Below the pieces are notes generated by a model that made no database searches, had not been told where the DNA came from, and worked only from the letters and a program-made list of their open reading frames with translations. DNA of 64,000 bases from Saccharina japonica (taxonomy: Eukaryota > Sar > Phaeophyceae > Laminariales > Laminariaceae), in the NCBI GenBank assembly GCA_008828725.1, contig MEHQ01000572.1, positions 262,692 through 326,691 on the forward strand, given 5' to 3'. Positions 23,003 to 34,719 of this stretch are shown here, piece by piece. Positions within the stretch are counted from its first letter, which is position 1, and each line of letters opens with the position of its first letter. The position numbers and the translations under genes are program-made.

Positions 23003-23758
23003 CCTTGACCCAGTCAGAACTGAAAAAAATGCCCCACACTAATTTCAAGTTGTTGGTCCCCAAATTCGTGGGACCAGTTCTTGAGGTCCGTCCCAAAGGG
23101 GGGACTATTGCGGGGGACCATAGTAAATAGAACCTACTGCTGTGCACACAAGAAACCTACCTGGGGTATATATTTCCCTACTTTTACTACCATACATGTA
23201 ACAATGTTTGGACCTATTTACTCGTACCCCCCCGTAATGGTTGGTTAGGGTCGTTCTTATCGGAGCCATAAATTTCCAAAATTTCAAAATTTCCAAAAGA
23301 AAAATCGCGCAATTTTCTATATTTCCATTTTTTCCATTTTTTTTATTTTTTATTCATTGGAACGTGAAGCCTTCCAAGGTCCCTTGACCCAGTCAGAACT
23401 GAAAAAAATGCCCCACACTTATTTCAAGTTGTTTGTCCCCAAATTCGAGGGACCAGTTCTTAAGGTCCGTCCCAAAGGGGGGAATATTGCGGGGGACCAT
23501 AGTAAATAGAACCTACTGCTGTGCACACAAAAAAAACACCCCAGGTATACTCGTATACTTTCCTACTTTTACTACCATATATGTAACAATGTTTGGTCCT
23601 ATTTACTCGTACCCCCCCGTAATAGTTGGTTAGGGGCGTTCGTATCGGAGCCATAAATTTCCAAAGTTTCCAAAAAAAAATCGCGCAATTTTCTATATTT
23701 CCATTTTTTCCATTTTTTTTTCCCATTATTTATGTAGTGGAACGTGAAGCCTTCCAAA
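23003..23758. repeat. Tandem duplication of a compound MITE block (about 378 bp x 2)
   Basis: Each copy consists of a family D half (CCCTTGACCCAGTCAGAACTG..GGACCAGTTCTT), a family A element (CGGGGGACCATAGTAAATAG at 23111 and 23490) and the start of a family L element (CGTTC.TATCGGAGCCATAAA). The copies begin at about 23003 and 23382 and differ at few positions. The A copies have an altered right end (TATTTACTCGTACCCCCCCG) shared by both, so the block was duplicated after A had diverged. Confidence 0.88.
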
Positions 23759-23864
23759 CATTTTGCCCTCTGAAGAATTTCCAAGATTTCCAAGATTTCC
23801 TCTTCTGTTTTGGAAAAAAATATTGGAAATTATGGAAAAAAAGCTGCTCGATAAGAACGACCCT
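23632..23864. mobile_element. Family L TIR element
   Basis: TIRs AGGGGCGTTCGTATCG(G) and CGATAAGAACGACCCTT, with an interior of TTTCCAAAATTTCCA-type AT-rich runs and CGTGAAGCCTTCCA. The better-preserved copy is at 57607. A truncated copy begins at 23254. Confidence 0.7.
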
Positions 23865-23919
23865 TGGTAACACCCGCGCTACGAAATGGCATCGACTTCT
23901 TATCGACCAATACTCGTAC

Positions 23920-23948
23920 AACAGCAGCAGCAGCAGCAGCAGCAGCCG
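23920..23948. repeat. (CAG)n microsatellite
   Basis: Nine or so CAG triplets. Confidence 0.9.
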
Positions 23949-24108
23949 CAGCACTGCTGTCGAGTACCATGGTATACCGGTACCGAGGGCATCCACAACA
24001 GGCCTGACAGACCAAAGACAGACAGGTGATCTGTTGAGGGCATTAGGGTTGTGGGTTGGCTGGGCTTCCCGACTAGTTATTTAGTTGGCTGAATGAAGCC
24101 AACTACTA

Positions 24109-24338
24109 CGGGGGATGATAGTAAGCACACACCCGGTAATATATTATTAGAAAGTGCATGCATTATTTACCGGGGGTGGGATCTAGGTAGGTTTTTCGTG
24201 GTATGGGGGTACAAATAATTAATTTAGCGGAAGAGGGAAAATAATATAGGACGAAATATTGTTATTTAGTAGTAAAAATGGGGAAATATAGAGGTTCTTG
24301 TCTGTACCCGTAGGTCCCCTATTGACTATGGTCCCCCG
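24109..24338. mobile_element. Family A MITE with expanded interior
   Basis: Outer ends CGGGGGATGATAGTAA and GACTATGGTCCCCCG with TA flanks. The interior is about 230 bp instead of the usual 100 and contains an additional CCGGTAATATATTATTA..ATTATTTACCGG inverted pair, probably a second element inside. Confidence 0.7.
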
Positions 24339-24469
24339 TACTTTCGTTGACTATTAATATTAATAGTAGGCCGGCACTATTTTGCTTCGTTGTGCGTATG
24401 ATATTGTACATATGGTGCAAAATATATGACGAAACAAACGGCAACCGCCTTCGGCACAGTCATCGACAC

Positions 24470-24985
24470 TGGCAGTAGTTGTTCCCTCTCTGAGCGAGTG
24501 ATCTCGTGGGGATATTGCGCACCCCGTATACGTAGCAAAGAAGCCTTCCATAAACTAGGAAACCTAATGAGCCGGATAGCTGATAGTGTTGCAGTAGTGA
24601 ACCTCGCCTGCTTTGTGAATTTTCCTGGGGTATATAGCTATTTGCGCACTCTGTCCCTCTCTGAACGAGTGATCTCACGGGGAAATTGCGCACCCCGTAC
24701 GTAGCAAAGAAGCCTTCCATAAACTAGGAAACCTAATGAGCGAGATAGCTGATAGTGTTGCAGTAGTGAACCTCGCCTGCTTTATGTGAATTTTCCTGGG
24801 GTATATAGCTATTTGCGTACTCTATCCCTCGCTGAACGAGTGATTCACGGGAAAATTGCGCACCCCGTACGTAGCAAACAAGCCTTCCATAAACCAGGAA
24901 AGCGAATGAGTCGGATAGTCGATGGTGTTGCACTAGTGGACCTGGCCTGCTACGAATGAATCTTCCTGGGGTAGCTATTTGCACA
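24470..24985. repeat. Tandem array, about 175-bp unit, 3 copies
   Basis: Units contain CCCTCTCTGAGCGAGTGATC, GCGCACCCCGTA, GCCTTCCATAAACTAGGAAA, GATAGCTGATAGTGTTGCAG and CCTGGGGTATATAGCTATTTG. Copies begin near 24480, 24655 and 24830. Confidence 0.88.
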
Positions 24986-25035
24986 CTCCGGGTGGCGGTA
25001 AGGGGTATATTATAGGCGGCTCAATGAACCTTTTA

Positions 25036-25135
25036 CGGAGGACCATAGTAAATAGGGACCTACGGAACAGACAAAAACCTACATGTTTCCCTATTTTTAC
25101 GAACAATATTTGGTCCTATTTACTATGGCCCTCCG
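25036..25135. mobile_element. Family A MITE
   Basis: CGGAGGACCATAGTAAATAG and CTATTTACTATGGCCCTCCG; well-preserved hairpin. Confidence 0.82.
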
Positions 25136-25470
25136 TGATGGAGTCTTTCCAAGCCACAGCATCCCGAGCCGGCCGAATCAACTTCGGGAGTCTTTCCAAG
25201 CACAGCATCCACACCGGCCCAATCAAGCTAGAGTCTTACCAAGCACAGCATCCGAGCACTGCTCACTGCTATTGGGTTCGGGTTCGGGTTCGGGTCGGGA
25301 GGTCGGCTTTAGGCGCCGGGCACAAAACCTCCGTAAATGTTCACTCATCAGCAGGTGTCCCCGCCTCGATAGCTGGCACCGCGGCAACTACTGCTGTACG
25401 TAGCCAAGGTACTGCTGTAGTATCTATAGCTGGCGAAAAGTTAGTCATCTCATTGACAGCTCTATTGTTA

Positions 25471-25585
25471 CAGAGAGGACCATACATGGTAAATAGAACC
25501 AAATTTTGTCAGTAAACATAGGAGAATATGTTGGTTTTTGTGTGCACCGTAAGTCCTATTTACTAGTGTTTACTATGGACCCCCG
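25471..25585. mobile_element. Family A MITE, orientation reversed interior
   Basis: Left CAGAGAGGACCATACATGGT (degenerate) and right TTTACTATGGACCCCCG. Confidence 0.65.
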
Positions 25586-25734
25586 TAATAGTGTAATGTT
25601 GCTACGATACGATGATGCTGCTGTGCTGGCGATGCTACGTTGGACGTTGGCCGAGAATCGATTCCCTGCCGCAGATCGTATAAAGATCGTATCATACAGA
25701 GTAACTAACGGATGTGGTATACTTCGAAGTATAC

Positions 25735-25945
25735 GTTTTTTCTGTTTTTTTTTGTTTTGTTTTCTCCATCCCATTTATTATCTTCGCCCTTCTTTTTCTT
25801 TTTCCCTCTTGGTGGTAACTCAGATCCGGGGTCACTAAGTAGTAGGCTCTTTTCTTCTCCCTCCCCACTACGGTACCATAAGTAGTGCCTTGCATATTTA
25901 TCGCGAGAAGAATTTTCAGCACTTTCTTCCCTCGTCGACTCTCGT
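25735..25945. mobile_element. Family J dispersed repeat
   Basis: Core TCCCATTTATTATCTTCGCC, AACTCAGATCCGGGGTCAC and TCTCCCTCCCCACTACGGTA, then a GCACTTTCTTCCCTCGTCGA tail. Related copies in either orientation lie at 33435-33600, 36740-36930, 38945-39065, 41460-41575, 42935-43045 and 56790-56945. Class is unknown. Confidence 0.6.
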
Positions 25946-26042
25946 CGAATTGTGCCTACCCGCTACCCATGCGCTAGGAAAGGCGCTCTCAGTTTGTGTC
26001 ATTTGTCATTTGAGAATAAAAACTCTCCATACGGAGACTCGT

Positions 26043-26133
26043 TTAACCCCTTAAGAACTGGTCCCACCTGTTTGGAGACAAGCCTCGTACTTGGAATTAG
26101 TCTGGGATTTTGTTTTCAGTTCTGAATGGGTTG
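26043..26133. mobile_element. Family D piggyBac-like MITE
   Basis: TTAACCCCTTAAGAACTGG and CAGTTCTGAATGGGTTGA ends with the TTGGAATTAGT.TGGGATT core. Confidence 0.75.
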
Positions 26134-26275
26134 AAACGTCCCGATTGATATATTGTATCATACGTATGAGGGACGATGCAACATTTACATTGAACCGGAT
26201 GTGGCAAATGGTAGCGTACATCGCACTCTCTGCTGCACGCAACAACGTAAGCACCCATTGTTTGTGTATCATTGT

Positions 26276-26357
26276 ACCAATCTGTCCGGAAATATAAGAA
26301 CATTTTATACATCAATATTCAATAAAAACGGTGCCTATAATTCGGGACAAGAGTGGT
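26276..26357. mobile_element. Family B Stowaway-like MITE
   Basis: CCAATCTGTCCGGAAATATA and CTATAATTCGGGACAAGAGTGG ends; TA flanks. Confidence 0.7.
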
Positions 26358-26685
26358 ATCAGATAATTTAGTATGTGGCCAGATGGTCCAGATGCCAGCC
26401 ACCGTCCGTTGCCGCTGGAATTTTATGATCAATGTCGTTGCGGTTCAGGAATGTCCGTCAGTGTATGTACTATGTACGATAGAGGCGGTAGAGTAGATCG
26501 AACAAGAGCAGGGGAGAGAGGGGGACACTTCCTGTGTCCGATTGTTTTGTTTGCCTCAAAGTTGCCGTGTACTCACAAAGCTTCCCAACTAACGGCCTTT
26601 CTTTTCTGGACTGCTGCGCCCTCGATTCTTGACGTCTCGGGGATATATTACTTGACAGTAAGACCCGGGGTCGTTTTGGTACAGT

Positions 26686-26850
26686 ACAGGACACCTAATA
26701 AGAAACAGGCTAACAAAAAAGCCAGGCTGAGATTTGGAGGAAAATAAGAAATTCGGGAGTCGTTATATTGAAATTAGTGTGGAAAGCACCCTCTCTCAAA
26801 TAAGAAATCCAGCCTGGACCAGATTTCCTGTTTCTTACTAGGTGCCCTGT
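26686..26850. mobile_element. Family E pogo-like MITE
   Basis: TA-flanked element of about 165 bp with TIRs CAGGACACCTAATAAGAAAC and GTTTCTTACTAGGTGCCCTG. Inner inverted segments are CCAGGCTGAGATTTGGAG..AAATAAGAAATTCGGGAGTC and TAGTGTGGAAAGCACCCTCT. CAG tips and TA duplication suggest the pogo branch of Tc1/mariner. Confidence 0.75.
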
Positions 26851-26984
26851 ATTGTAGTAGTAAATGCAGGAAATGCCGCACGTCAAATGTCGAATGTGTT
26901 ACGTAAAAGTGTCTAATGTCTACAAGTGTCAATGTCAACTCTACAACAGTAGCTGTGGGAATAGCTAATACATCTACTGTATAA

Positions 26985-27094
26985 CGAGGGACTATAGTAA
27001 ATAGGACCAAATATTGTTAGCAAAAGTAGTTAAATACCTGGTATATAGGTATTTATGTGTACCGTGGGTCCTATTTACTACATTAGCCCACCCT
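26985..27094. mobile_element. Family A MITE
   Basis: CGAGGGACTATAGTAAATAG at the left; the right end GTCCTATTTACTACATTAGC is degraded. Confidence 0.65.
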
Positions 27095-27552
27095 GCAATA
27101 GTACAAGAATAATGCGTAGCAAGTACGAGATATTTATACATGGTGGTGCCTCATATATAGGACCGCGTGAGCCGAGGTGGTAAGCAGACCTCAACATGAC
27201 ATGTACCAATATGTCAATTTATGCTTGTCACCACTCAGCTCGTCTACAGTGAGTGCAGGCAGCATCATCGGTCAGCCCGTCTACACGCACTGCCAGCACT
27301 GCAGCAGCAGCAGCAGCAACAACAACATCTATTTTAGACGACGTATATACGACGATGGCAACCCCTCATGCCAACAGCGCGCCGACAGCGAACCAACAAC
27401 GGCACCGGCATCTAGCTGCACGAGCCTCTCCGTCAGAGCGGGCCGAAAGGACCTGTACGTGTCACATGAGGGTGTGAGCTGGTGAGACTTGACGGGTATA
27501 CATAGGCTTTTGGCATAGGTTTTTGTCGCATGGCGAAGTATGCCAACTATTA

Positions 27553-27655
27553 CTGGGGACGATAGTAAATATAGGACCAAACATGGATAGTAAAAAGCGG
27601 TAAATATAGGTGTTTGGGTGTACAGTAAGTAGGTCCTGTTACCTATGGTCCTCCG
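27553..27655. mobile_element. Family A MITE
   Basis: CTGGGGACGATAGTAAATAT and ACCTATGGTCCTCCG ends; TA flanks. Confidence 0.72.
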
Positions 27656-27669
27656 TAGTAAGTGACTTC

Positions 27670-28145
27670 GGTTCTCTCAGTGTATATGTGGCAGAACTCC
27701 GGCTATTAATGCGTGAGTCAGGCACAGAGACGAAGGGGCCCCGCAAACTTACCGCACGCAAGTAACTGTAAAACCTAGCCAACTAGTAACTAGTTGGCGA
27801 CTAAATAGTCAGGCAACTACAGTAGTAAGCCAACTCCTTGACTTAGGTCAGTACATAGCAGAACTTCTAACGCGTGAGTCAGACACACCAAGACAATAAA
27901 AAAACCCCGCAAACTTACCGCACTCAAGTGCCTGTAAAACGTAGTCAACTAATAACTAGTTGGCGACTAAATAGTAAGGCAACTACAGTAGTGAGCCAAC
28001 TCTCTGACTTAGGTCAGTACGGAGCAGGACTCGAGCTACTAACGCGTGAGTCAGACACACCAAGACGAAAAAAAACTGCAAACTTACCGCACGCAAGTAC
28101 CTGTAAAACTTAGCCACCTAATAACTAGTTGGCGACTAAGTACCG
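27670..28145. repeat. Tandem array, about 165-bp unit, 2.8 copies
   Basis: Units carry GCGTGAGTCAG.CACA (27711, 27872, 28044), GCAAACTTACCGCAC.CAAGT and a palindromic CCAACTA.TAACTAGTTGG core. The ACTAGTTATTAG-like core resembles the subterminal motif of the hAT element at 21338. Confidence 0.85.
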
Positions 28146-28254
28146 TGTATTTTACGTAGGTATATACCGAGGGCAGAAGACCGACGACGGGACGTAGTCA
28201 GGCAACTCACGGTCCTTTCCTATAATAGGTTGCATACCAGGTATGCACTGCCCT

Positions 28255-28525
28255 CTCAGGCGAACTTCCTTATAGAGCTGTGTCCGAACTGAAAATAGAG
28301 CCTTTCCAAGCACGACGACCAGGTGGCACACCAAACAGGCATGTCTCTCGTTAGGGTTAGGGTTAGGGTTAGAGTTCCGGGTCGGGGTGGTGGCCGCCGT
28401 TAGCCGAAAGAAGCCAAAAATAAGCTTACCGTCGGGAACGAATGCCTTACAGCTTCGTGTCAAAACCCTACATCGTTAGAAGCAGCATCATTTGTATTCG
28501 GGCACGTCTCAGAAGTTCGCCTGAG
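28255..28525. mobile_element. TIR-bounded element carrying telomere-like TTAGGG repeats
   Basis: Perfect 14-bp inverted ends CTCAGGCGAACTTC and GAAGTTCGCCTGAG enclose 270 bp with four TTAGGG units on the plus strand (28350-28372). Confidence 0.55.
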
Positions 28526-29133
28526 CTGGCAGATTTACGCCTGCTGTGGTTCTACCTGGTCAGTACCTGGTATGTATGATGCCTGGTATGGTATACCTTG
28601 ATACCGGTTTACGATACCTTACCTGGATGTGCACAAGTGTGCATACATGTCTCTTGCCTATTGTGCAGCCGTATGTACACACCTTAACTGCATTGCTGCT
28701 ACTGCTGCTGTAGTACGGTTAACATTACCCCCGTGTCTGATTCCTTACCTGGTAGGTACTCGTGCGTAGTATTACCAGTAACTATTAGGTGTCTGTCCCC
28801 AAAACGTACGTTCAGTTTTGGACGAGAGGTTTTGCAAAAGCGGCCTTGTGGTCGAATCACGAGTCACAGGTTTCCAGCGTTTCCAGAGAGATGGCGTGTC
28901 CCCCCCCCCCTCTCGTGGTGAAAGGAGAAGCGACCAGCGAGGGCAAGAAGAAATGCTGGGTTTTTTTTTTTTTATCGCAACAAAATGTAACAATTCTATA
29001 CATAAACGAAGTAACATTATTCGTATTGGTATCATTATTTCTTCCACCCCCCCAACAATTATCCCACTCTTATCCCTTCCTCAGCGTAGAATAATATTAC
29101 CAGTGTTGTACCAGAGGGTATACATACTACATT

Positions 29134-29215
29134 ACCGCTCTGTCCCCAATATATAAGGACCGCTCGTACATTAATATTCAATGTGAGCGGTCCTTATATA
29201 TTGGGACAAGAGTGG
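29134..29215. mobile_element. Family B Stowaway-like MITE
   Basis: CCGCTCTGTCCCCAATATAT and ATATATTGGGACAAGAGTGG; near-perfect hairpin. Confidence 0.8.
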
Positions 29216-29231
29216 TATATGGTAAATACTA

Positions 29232-29458
29232 CGGGGGATCATAGTGTTCAGAATATTCAGAACCTTCACTGGGCCCAAAAATCATATATCCCTCTATGTT
29301 TGCCTCGCCACATTTGGTTCTGTTTACTATCTGCTCCCCCGGGATAATATAAATTTACGGGGGGGGGCGTAGTATTTAGAACCTAAAATGTGTCAAAAAA
29401 ACAGTTATCTTCCTTATGTTTAGACACCATATTTGGTTCTATTTACTATGTTCCCCCG
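29232..29458. mobile_element. Two family A MITEs in tandem
   Basis: Two diverged copies side by side (29232-29341 and 29358-29458). Left ends are CGGGGGATCATAGTGTTCAG and CGGGGGGGGGCGTAGTA; right ends are TGTTTACTATCTGCTCCCCC and TATTTACTATGTTCCCCCG. Both contain a CAAAAA..TATNTNCCT.TATGTTT core distinct from other copies, so they may derive from each other. Confidence 0.75.
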
Positions 29459-29916
29459 TCCTAGTACTTTTGTCTCTAAAACGCGGGTTCAGCTCTGAAG
29501 GGGGATATTATCCAGCAGCAGTATAATAGTGCCTCGCCCTCTCGTGAAAAAAAGCATGCTTTTGAGAAATATGCAAGGTTATGTGCTGTAGGGTTTGTGG
29601 ATTTAGGGCACGGGTATGGGAGTGTTACAGAGCTTACAGAAGTTCCGGGTACGTACGGGTATGAAAGTATTACGGAGCTCACAGAAGTTCCGGGTATTTG
29701 CGACACAGGCGTACAGAACTCACAGAAGTTATGTGTAGGGTAATAATACCCGGGTAAATACCCCGGGTATGGTTTTGTATATAAGTACCCTACAGAACAC
29801 AGCCTTGGAAATATATTTATAAGCCTTGCATATGATTTGAAAAAAAAAAGAAGTTATCATATGTAGCCTACGTAGTAGTAGGCGTTCGCCGTCTACTCGT
29901 ACGTAATTCTATATTA

Positions 29917-30014
29917 CGGGGGACCATAGTAATCAAGACCCATCACCTACACAAAAAAACTATATATTCTATTATTTTTACGAAGCATATTTGGTCCTGA
30001 TTACTATGTTTCCC
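29917..30014. mobile_element. Family A MITE
   Basis: CGGGGGACCATAGTAATCAA and TCCTGATTACTATGTTTCCC; paired arms share compensatory-looking ATCA/TGAT changes. Confidence 0.78.
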
Positions 30015-30019
30015 GGTAC

Positions 30020-33000
30020 GTAGTAGGAAATTGGTAAGGAATCTATACGTACCCCATTCTCGCTCGGCGAGAAAAGGGATCTCTAGGCTACAGCCGGATT
30101 TCAGGTTTCTTACATGCATGACGAGAGGGTCGATAGATACGGGTACATACCTATAAAATATATACTCGTATAGTCAAATAGCATCAGCCGCCAACGTGCC
30201 GGCGCAGCAGTCAACGCCAGAGTAACTGTTGTATTCGTCGTACCGGGTAAGTTAATAAAGTTGACGTAGCCGTTTGCCCATATTAAAAACCTATAAAGTT
30301 CCACCAACCGCCAGGCATAGTGCCTAAATAGTGCAAGCAGCTCCACGGGGTATCAAACGGTGCTCTGTACTTTAAATAATGTATTCATACATATCAATAC
30401 AATGGAATGTACTTGCGTACATTTTCCAGCGTGGGTAAGTACTGCGTAGAGGTGGCGGTAGGCACCGTTTGAGAAAAAACCCTCGTCGGTGGTTCTTGGA
30501 AACCCATCAGGCGTCTGGAATACTGTGTTCTCAGTTTTCACACTATATATTGATGAACTCATACCTTGTGATGGGCAAAACAATAAAATAAATTGATCAC
30601 ATTTCCAATTTTATTATTTTGTACCAGATATAGAGTCAATTAATTATTTTCGGAGTTCGGGCACACGATATATAACCGGAAGTTTTTTCTGCGTGGATTT
30701 ACGGGTTCACCCGGTTACCGGATAGAACCGGCAGTTTGCCGGTTTAGCCGGGTAACCGCCAGAACCGGCTAAACTTGTATCGTGATCTATAATAGTTCCC
30801 AAAAGCAGTGCTACTTCTTGTTCTTAGCATTTGCATCGGAGTGAAGTATTGGTGTTCAAACATATTTGAAGGCTGCTTTTGGTCTCACAGGATACGTTTG
30901 AGTGCTTAAGTAGTTAAATATTGATAGTTACGTATCTCCTTTTGGTCTTGCACTACTATACCTTTGCGTGCTTAAAGTTGCGTATCTACGATTTTCTTTA
31001 GGGCTAGCATAATGCCTGGTACCTGTACCGTAAGTGCTTAAAAGTAGTGAACGTTTTTGAGTGCGTACGCACTCGTACCAATGGTAGCGGAATCTTGATT
31101 CGCAGTGATCTTGCACGATGCGTTGAGCGCGTATCAGATGCTTACTAATAGTGGTGAAACGTCAATTTTGATAGTTGAGACCATGCATTCAGCCGCAGGG
31201 ACGTCTGGGGAGGTTGGTGGCTAGGTATTATATGTATAGTTATGTTTGTGAAATTTTCGCACTTTTCGCAACTTTTCTCTTCGCACGAGCGCTTTTCGGC
31301 AAAACGCTAAGTACCCCGACACGGGAGGCCCGGCCGGACACATTGGTCGAGGTTTGGGCTCGATCTGAGCTCTGTGGCTCGCGTGGCGGGCGCTCGAAGT
31401 TTTTTTTCCCGCGGGAGTGGATAAGCCGATTTCCCGGGTTTTCTGCATGAGGCCGTGTTTCGTACGTACGTGCGAGTAAATAACGATGTTCTATTTTTAG
31501 ATGTTGTCTGTTTTTTGCTCTCTCACTTGCACACAGGCCAGAAACATGTACCAGATACCAGTAGACAACAGACAACATGCACAGAGCACGGCGTTACAGC
31601 GTTGCCGCCAACACCAGTAGGGAACATCGTGCGTGAGTGGCACATCCATCTGGGCTGTACTGCTGCTGTAGGTAGTTGTTTTATCCAAGGCTGCTGTCCG
31701 TAGTCCGCCACCTGTCTTGCATTCTTTGCTGTTGTGCTGTGTGTTTATGACATATCCAGGGTCACTTTGGACCGAAATGTAAGGGCCGTTTTTATTACGT
31801 GTGAGTACGGCAACTATTATTATATTTCTGATGTTGCGGGTTCTTGCCCCAAGAACACCACCAAACTTTTAGACATCAGATAACATGCAAAGAGAACACA
31901 AACAACACGTTGCAACCCCGCCCAGCAGCACAAGCAGCAGCAGGCAACATCACGCGCATGTGGCAGGTCCGCGCTGTACTGCTGTGGATCCAGCAGCAGT
32001 AGTTGCTTTCTCGGAGGCTATGATCCGTCATCGGTCATCTCTATCTCTCTCCTTCTGCTGCGCTGCTGCTGTGCATGTGTATGTGCGGTGCGTCAAGCAC
32101 TCACTGCTGTGGACACGCACGCCAGTATAAAAAGTATTGTGACTCTTTGGTAATATGGTCAAATGAGTGCGATGCCCGGTTATTTGTTTGAAGTCGTCAG
32201 TTCGAGACTCTCGTTCATAAGTTTTTCCTTTTTAGTGGAGGATAGAAATTTACTTGCTATTTGTCTGCGGGCCGAAAATGACTTGACCTTGGTATGGGGG
32301 GTGAAAAAGCGCGCCGTGCATTGTTATCCCACCCACTGTTCGAAAGACGCCCGAGGTGACGAGACTCGAAATACAGGGCGGACAAAACTACCGCACGCGC
32401 TTCATGCTGTTTTATTGCTCTGCACTGCTCGTGTGCTGTCTGTGGTGTCTGGGTTACGCACGTACATAATATAAACATAAAACAAACCAAAGTGAAAAAT
32501 AAACAGTCATTTTCGGCCCTGACACAAAAAAGCCAATTTCGACCCTCCGCACCAAAACCAGGCCAATTTCGAACCAAACACAAAAAACGAGTCAATTTTG
32601 ATCCCCTTCTAGAACCAAGTCAACTGTGGTGCCTCTCCACACAACAAAGACATATAATACATAAACACACTGGCGAACATAATATAATGTTTGGCGGAAT
32701 CGTTAGAAAAATCTATTAAAAATATGCAGTCAATAGTAAGGGTTCCACACTATTTCCAAGTATTTTTATCCCCAAAAGTGCGCAGGTCATCTGATACAGT
32801 TAGTTCTAAAAAATAGTATGCATGTACCCTGCATGTACGGTCATATGCAGATAATTCATAATCACGTCGTACTATGATGTAATATGCTTGCGTAGGATAC
32901 AATATCGAATTATGTAAGAGTTTGGATTTCAATTCGTTCTTGCGCCACTCCCCTAGGCATGTCCCGGAGGGGAACCTTGTATAATGTATAATACACGCCG
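30020..33000. other. Non-coding stretch, no element or gene recognised
   Basis: Largely unassigned. It holds a CCGGTT/AACCGG-rich patch (30670-30780), a repeated TTGCGTATCT/CTTTTGGTCTTGCA pair (30925-30990), a GTACCAGATA segment with ACAACA/CAACATGCA (31540-31580 and 31868-31900), and degenerate CAATTTCGACCC repeats (32480-32620). Confidence 0.45.
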
Positions 33001-33014
33001 GTCGGCCGTTGGCC

Positions 33015-33195
33015 TTCGGTAGTGTGGACACAAAATCACACAAAATCACGCAAAATCACTTGAAACCCCACAAAATCGCACCAAAATTACATATGTCGTA
33101 CATACAACCACGAACGATTACACGGCATCAACATGAAATCGAACGAGATTACACGAAATCACACGAAATCCCCACAAACCAGAGTAAAATCACAC
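33015..33195. repeat. Degenerate ACAAAATCAC tandem repeat
   Basis: About a dozen 10-bp ACAAAATCAC-like units, increasingly diverged to the right. Confidence 0.75.
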
Positions 33196-33674
33196 AACAG
33201 CGCTCTCGCCCTCGCGTCCCGACAGCTCGTGCAGCCAGCGGTAAGCTGAGGGCCGTGATGTGTCTGTGTAGCCTTTCTTGTGGCGACGTCAACAACAACA
33301 ACTACTACTACTACTACTGCTTGTATACTACGAGTACAGAAACAATCACGACGGCAACAACGATGAGCACGACTCTTTTTTTGGTGTATAGTTGTGTTGG
33401 ATATCGTATCAAAATATCGATAGATATGTATATTTTCCCCAATCCCATTTATTATCCTCGCCCTTGTTTTCTCTCTTCTTACAGTAGTCGAAACTCAGAT
33501 CCGGGGTGACTAACTAGGCTCTTCACTTCCCTTGCCTTTTTTGTATATTTCAGCACTTTCTTCCCTCGTCGACTTTCGAACTGTGCCGTACCCACGCTAT
33601 TATAATGGGCGCTCTCGACAGCAGTTGGTGAGGTCACTTGAGAATAAAAATCTCCACACACGGTGACCTCAACC

Positions 33675-34001
33675 TTAGCAATCTTCGTGGTTACCTGCTA
33701 GACCACCGGGACGACGGGCCATGCCGAGACTGCTGTACCAGGCAGGTAATCTAATCGTATCGGACGCGTTTTGGCTGCCATCCCCGGGCGTCCCCGCGAT
33801 TTGCATGCTGACATTGAATCGAATAGCGAAGTCGTATGTACCGAATCGATTTTTGCCGTCCCACAGGCAAGGCAGGATTTTCCCGTAAGGCCGTGTACGT
33901 AACGACGAACCAACCATGTTCGAGATTCCCCCGAAATCTCCAGTACCAGCTCCCGACCGAAGCGGGGAAGGGAGGGGCCCTTCGGCTACTGCTGCTGTCA
34001 A
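33675..34001 (-). CDS. Unassigned ORF, weak
   Basis: A GC-richer minus-strand ORF of 108 codons with balanced composition (for example NRFGTYDFAIRFNVSMQIAG near the middle). No domain is recognised. A second overlapping frame is also open, so coding status is doubtful. It could be a fragment of an exon or of a decayed mobile element inside the TRAPPC2 intron. Confidence 0.15.
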   Translation of the reverse strand: MTAAVAEGPLPSPLRSGAGTGDFGGISNMVGSSLRTRPYGKILPCLWDGKNRFGTYDFAIRFNVSMQIAGTPGDGSQNASDTIRLPAWYSSLGMARRPGGLAGNHEDC

Positions 34002-34049
34002 CCTTGCTGTTGTAGTTGTTGATATTCATTTGTGGTGGTGTTGTTGTTC

Positions 34050-34110
34050 GTCGTGATGATTGTTATTGGTGGTGGTGGTGGTGGTGGTGGTGGTGTTGGT
34101 GTTGCTGATG
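34050..34110. repeat. (GGT)n microsatellite
   Basis: GGT/GTT triplets; a second GTT/GGT tract is at 34448-34505. Confidence 0.9.
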
Positions 34111-34719
34111 TTTTGATGTTGGTGGCATTTATGGCACCAGCCGTATAATCGCACGTACGTGCTGGGCTGTTCGGATCTGCACGTACTTTTGCGCCGTCTT
34201 TACCCTTGATCCCACCCGGATCTGATCCCATTCGGCACCCTGCTCCCACCCACAAGGTGCAGAAAGATAATCAGCCCTCCGCAGGAGCCGCCGGAGGCCC
34301 ACCTGGCACCTCGATCCCATTTGGTACCCATCCATGTAGGCCATACATATCTACAACAACTCCTGCTATACATATAACCGTTTTGAATTTACGTGCAAAT
34401 TCGAATAGCCTGGCACGTACGTGCACGTTCTCCGGAGCCGCATTTATGGCGTTGTTGTTGTTGTTGTTGATGGTGGTGGTGCTGGTGGTGGTAGTAGTGG
34501 TTGTTGATTTTGTCTCCGCATGGAACCGTTATTTCAACCGATCGAAATCATTGCACCCAGGAGTGTCTGGCCTGATTCCTAATCCTGGAGAGATACAAAG
34601 TTTTGTGGTAACAGACGGTAAGACAGCAGAGAAAACCCTAAACGTCGCACAGGAATCAAGGTAAACCCGTACCACAATATAAGGATTACTTGGTCATCAG
34701 ATTCATCCGGGGCGCTCGG

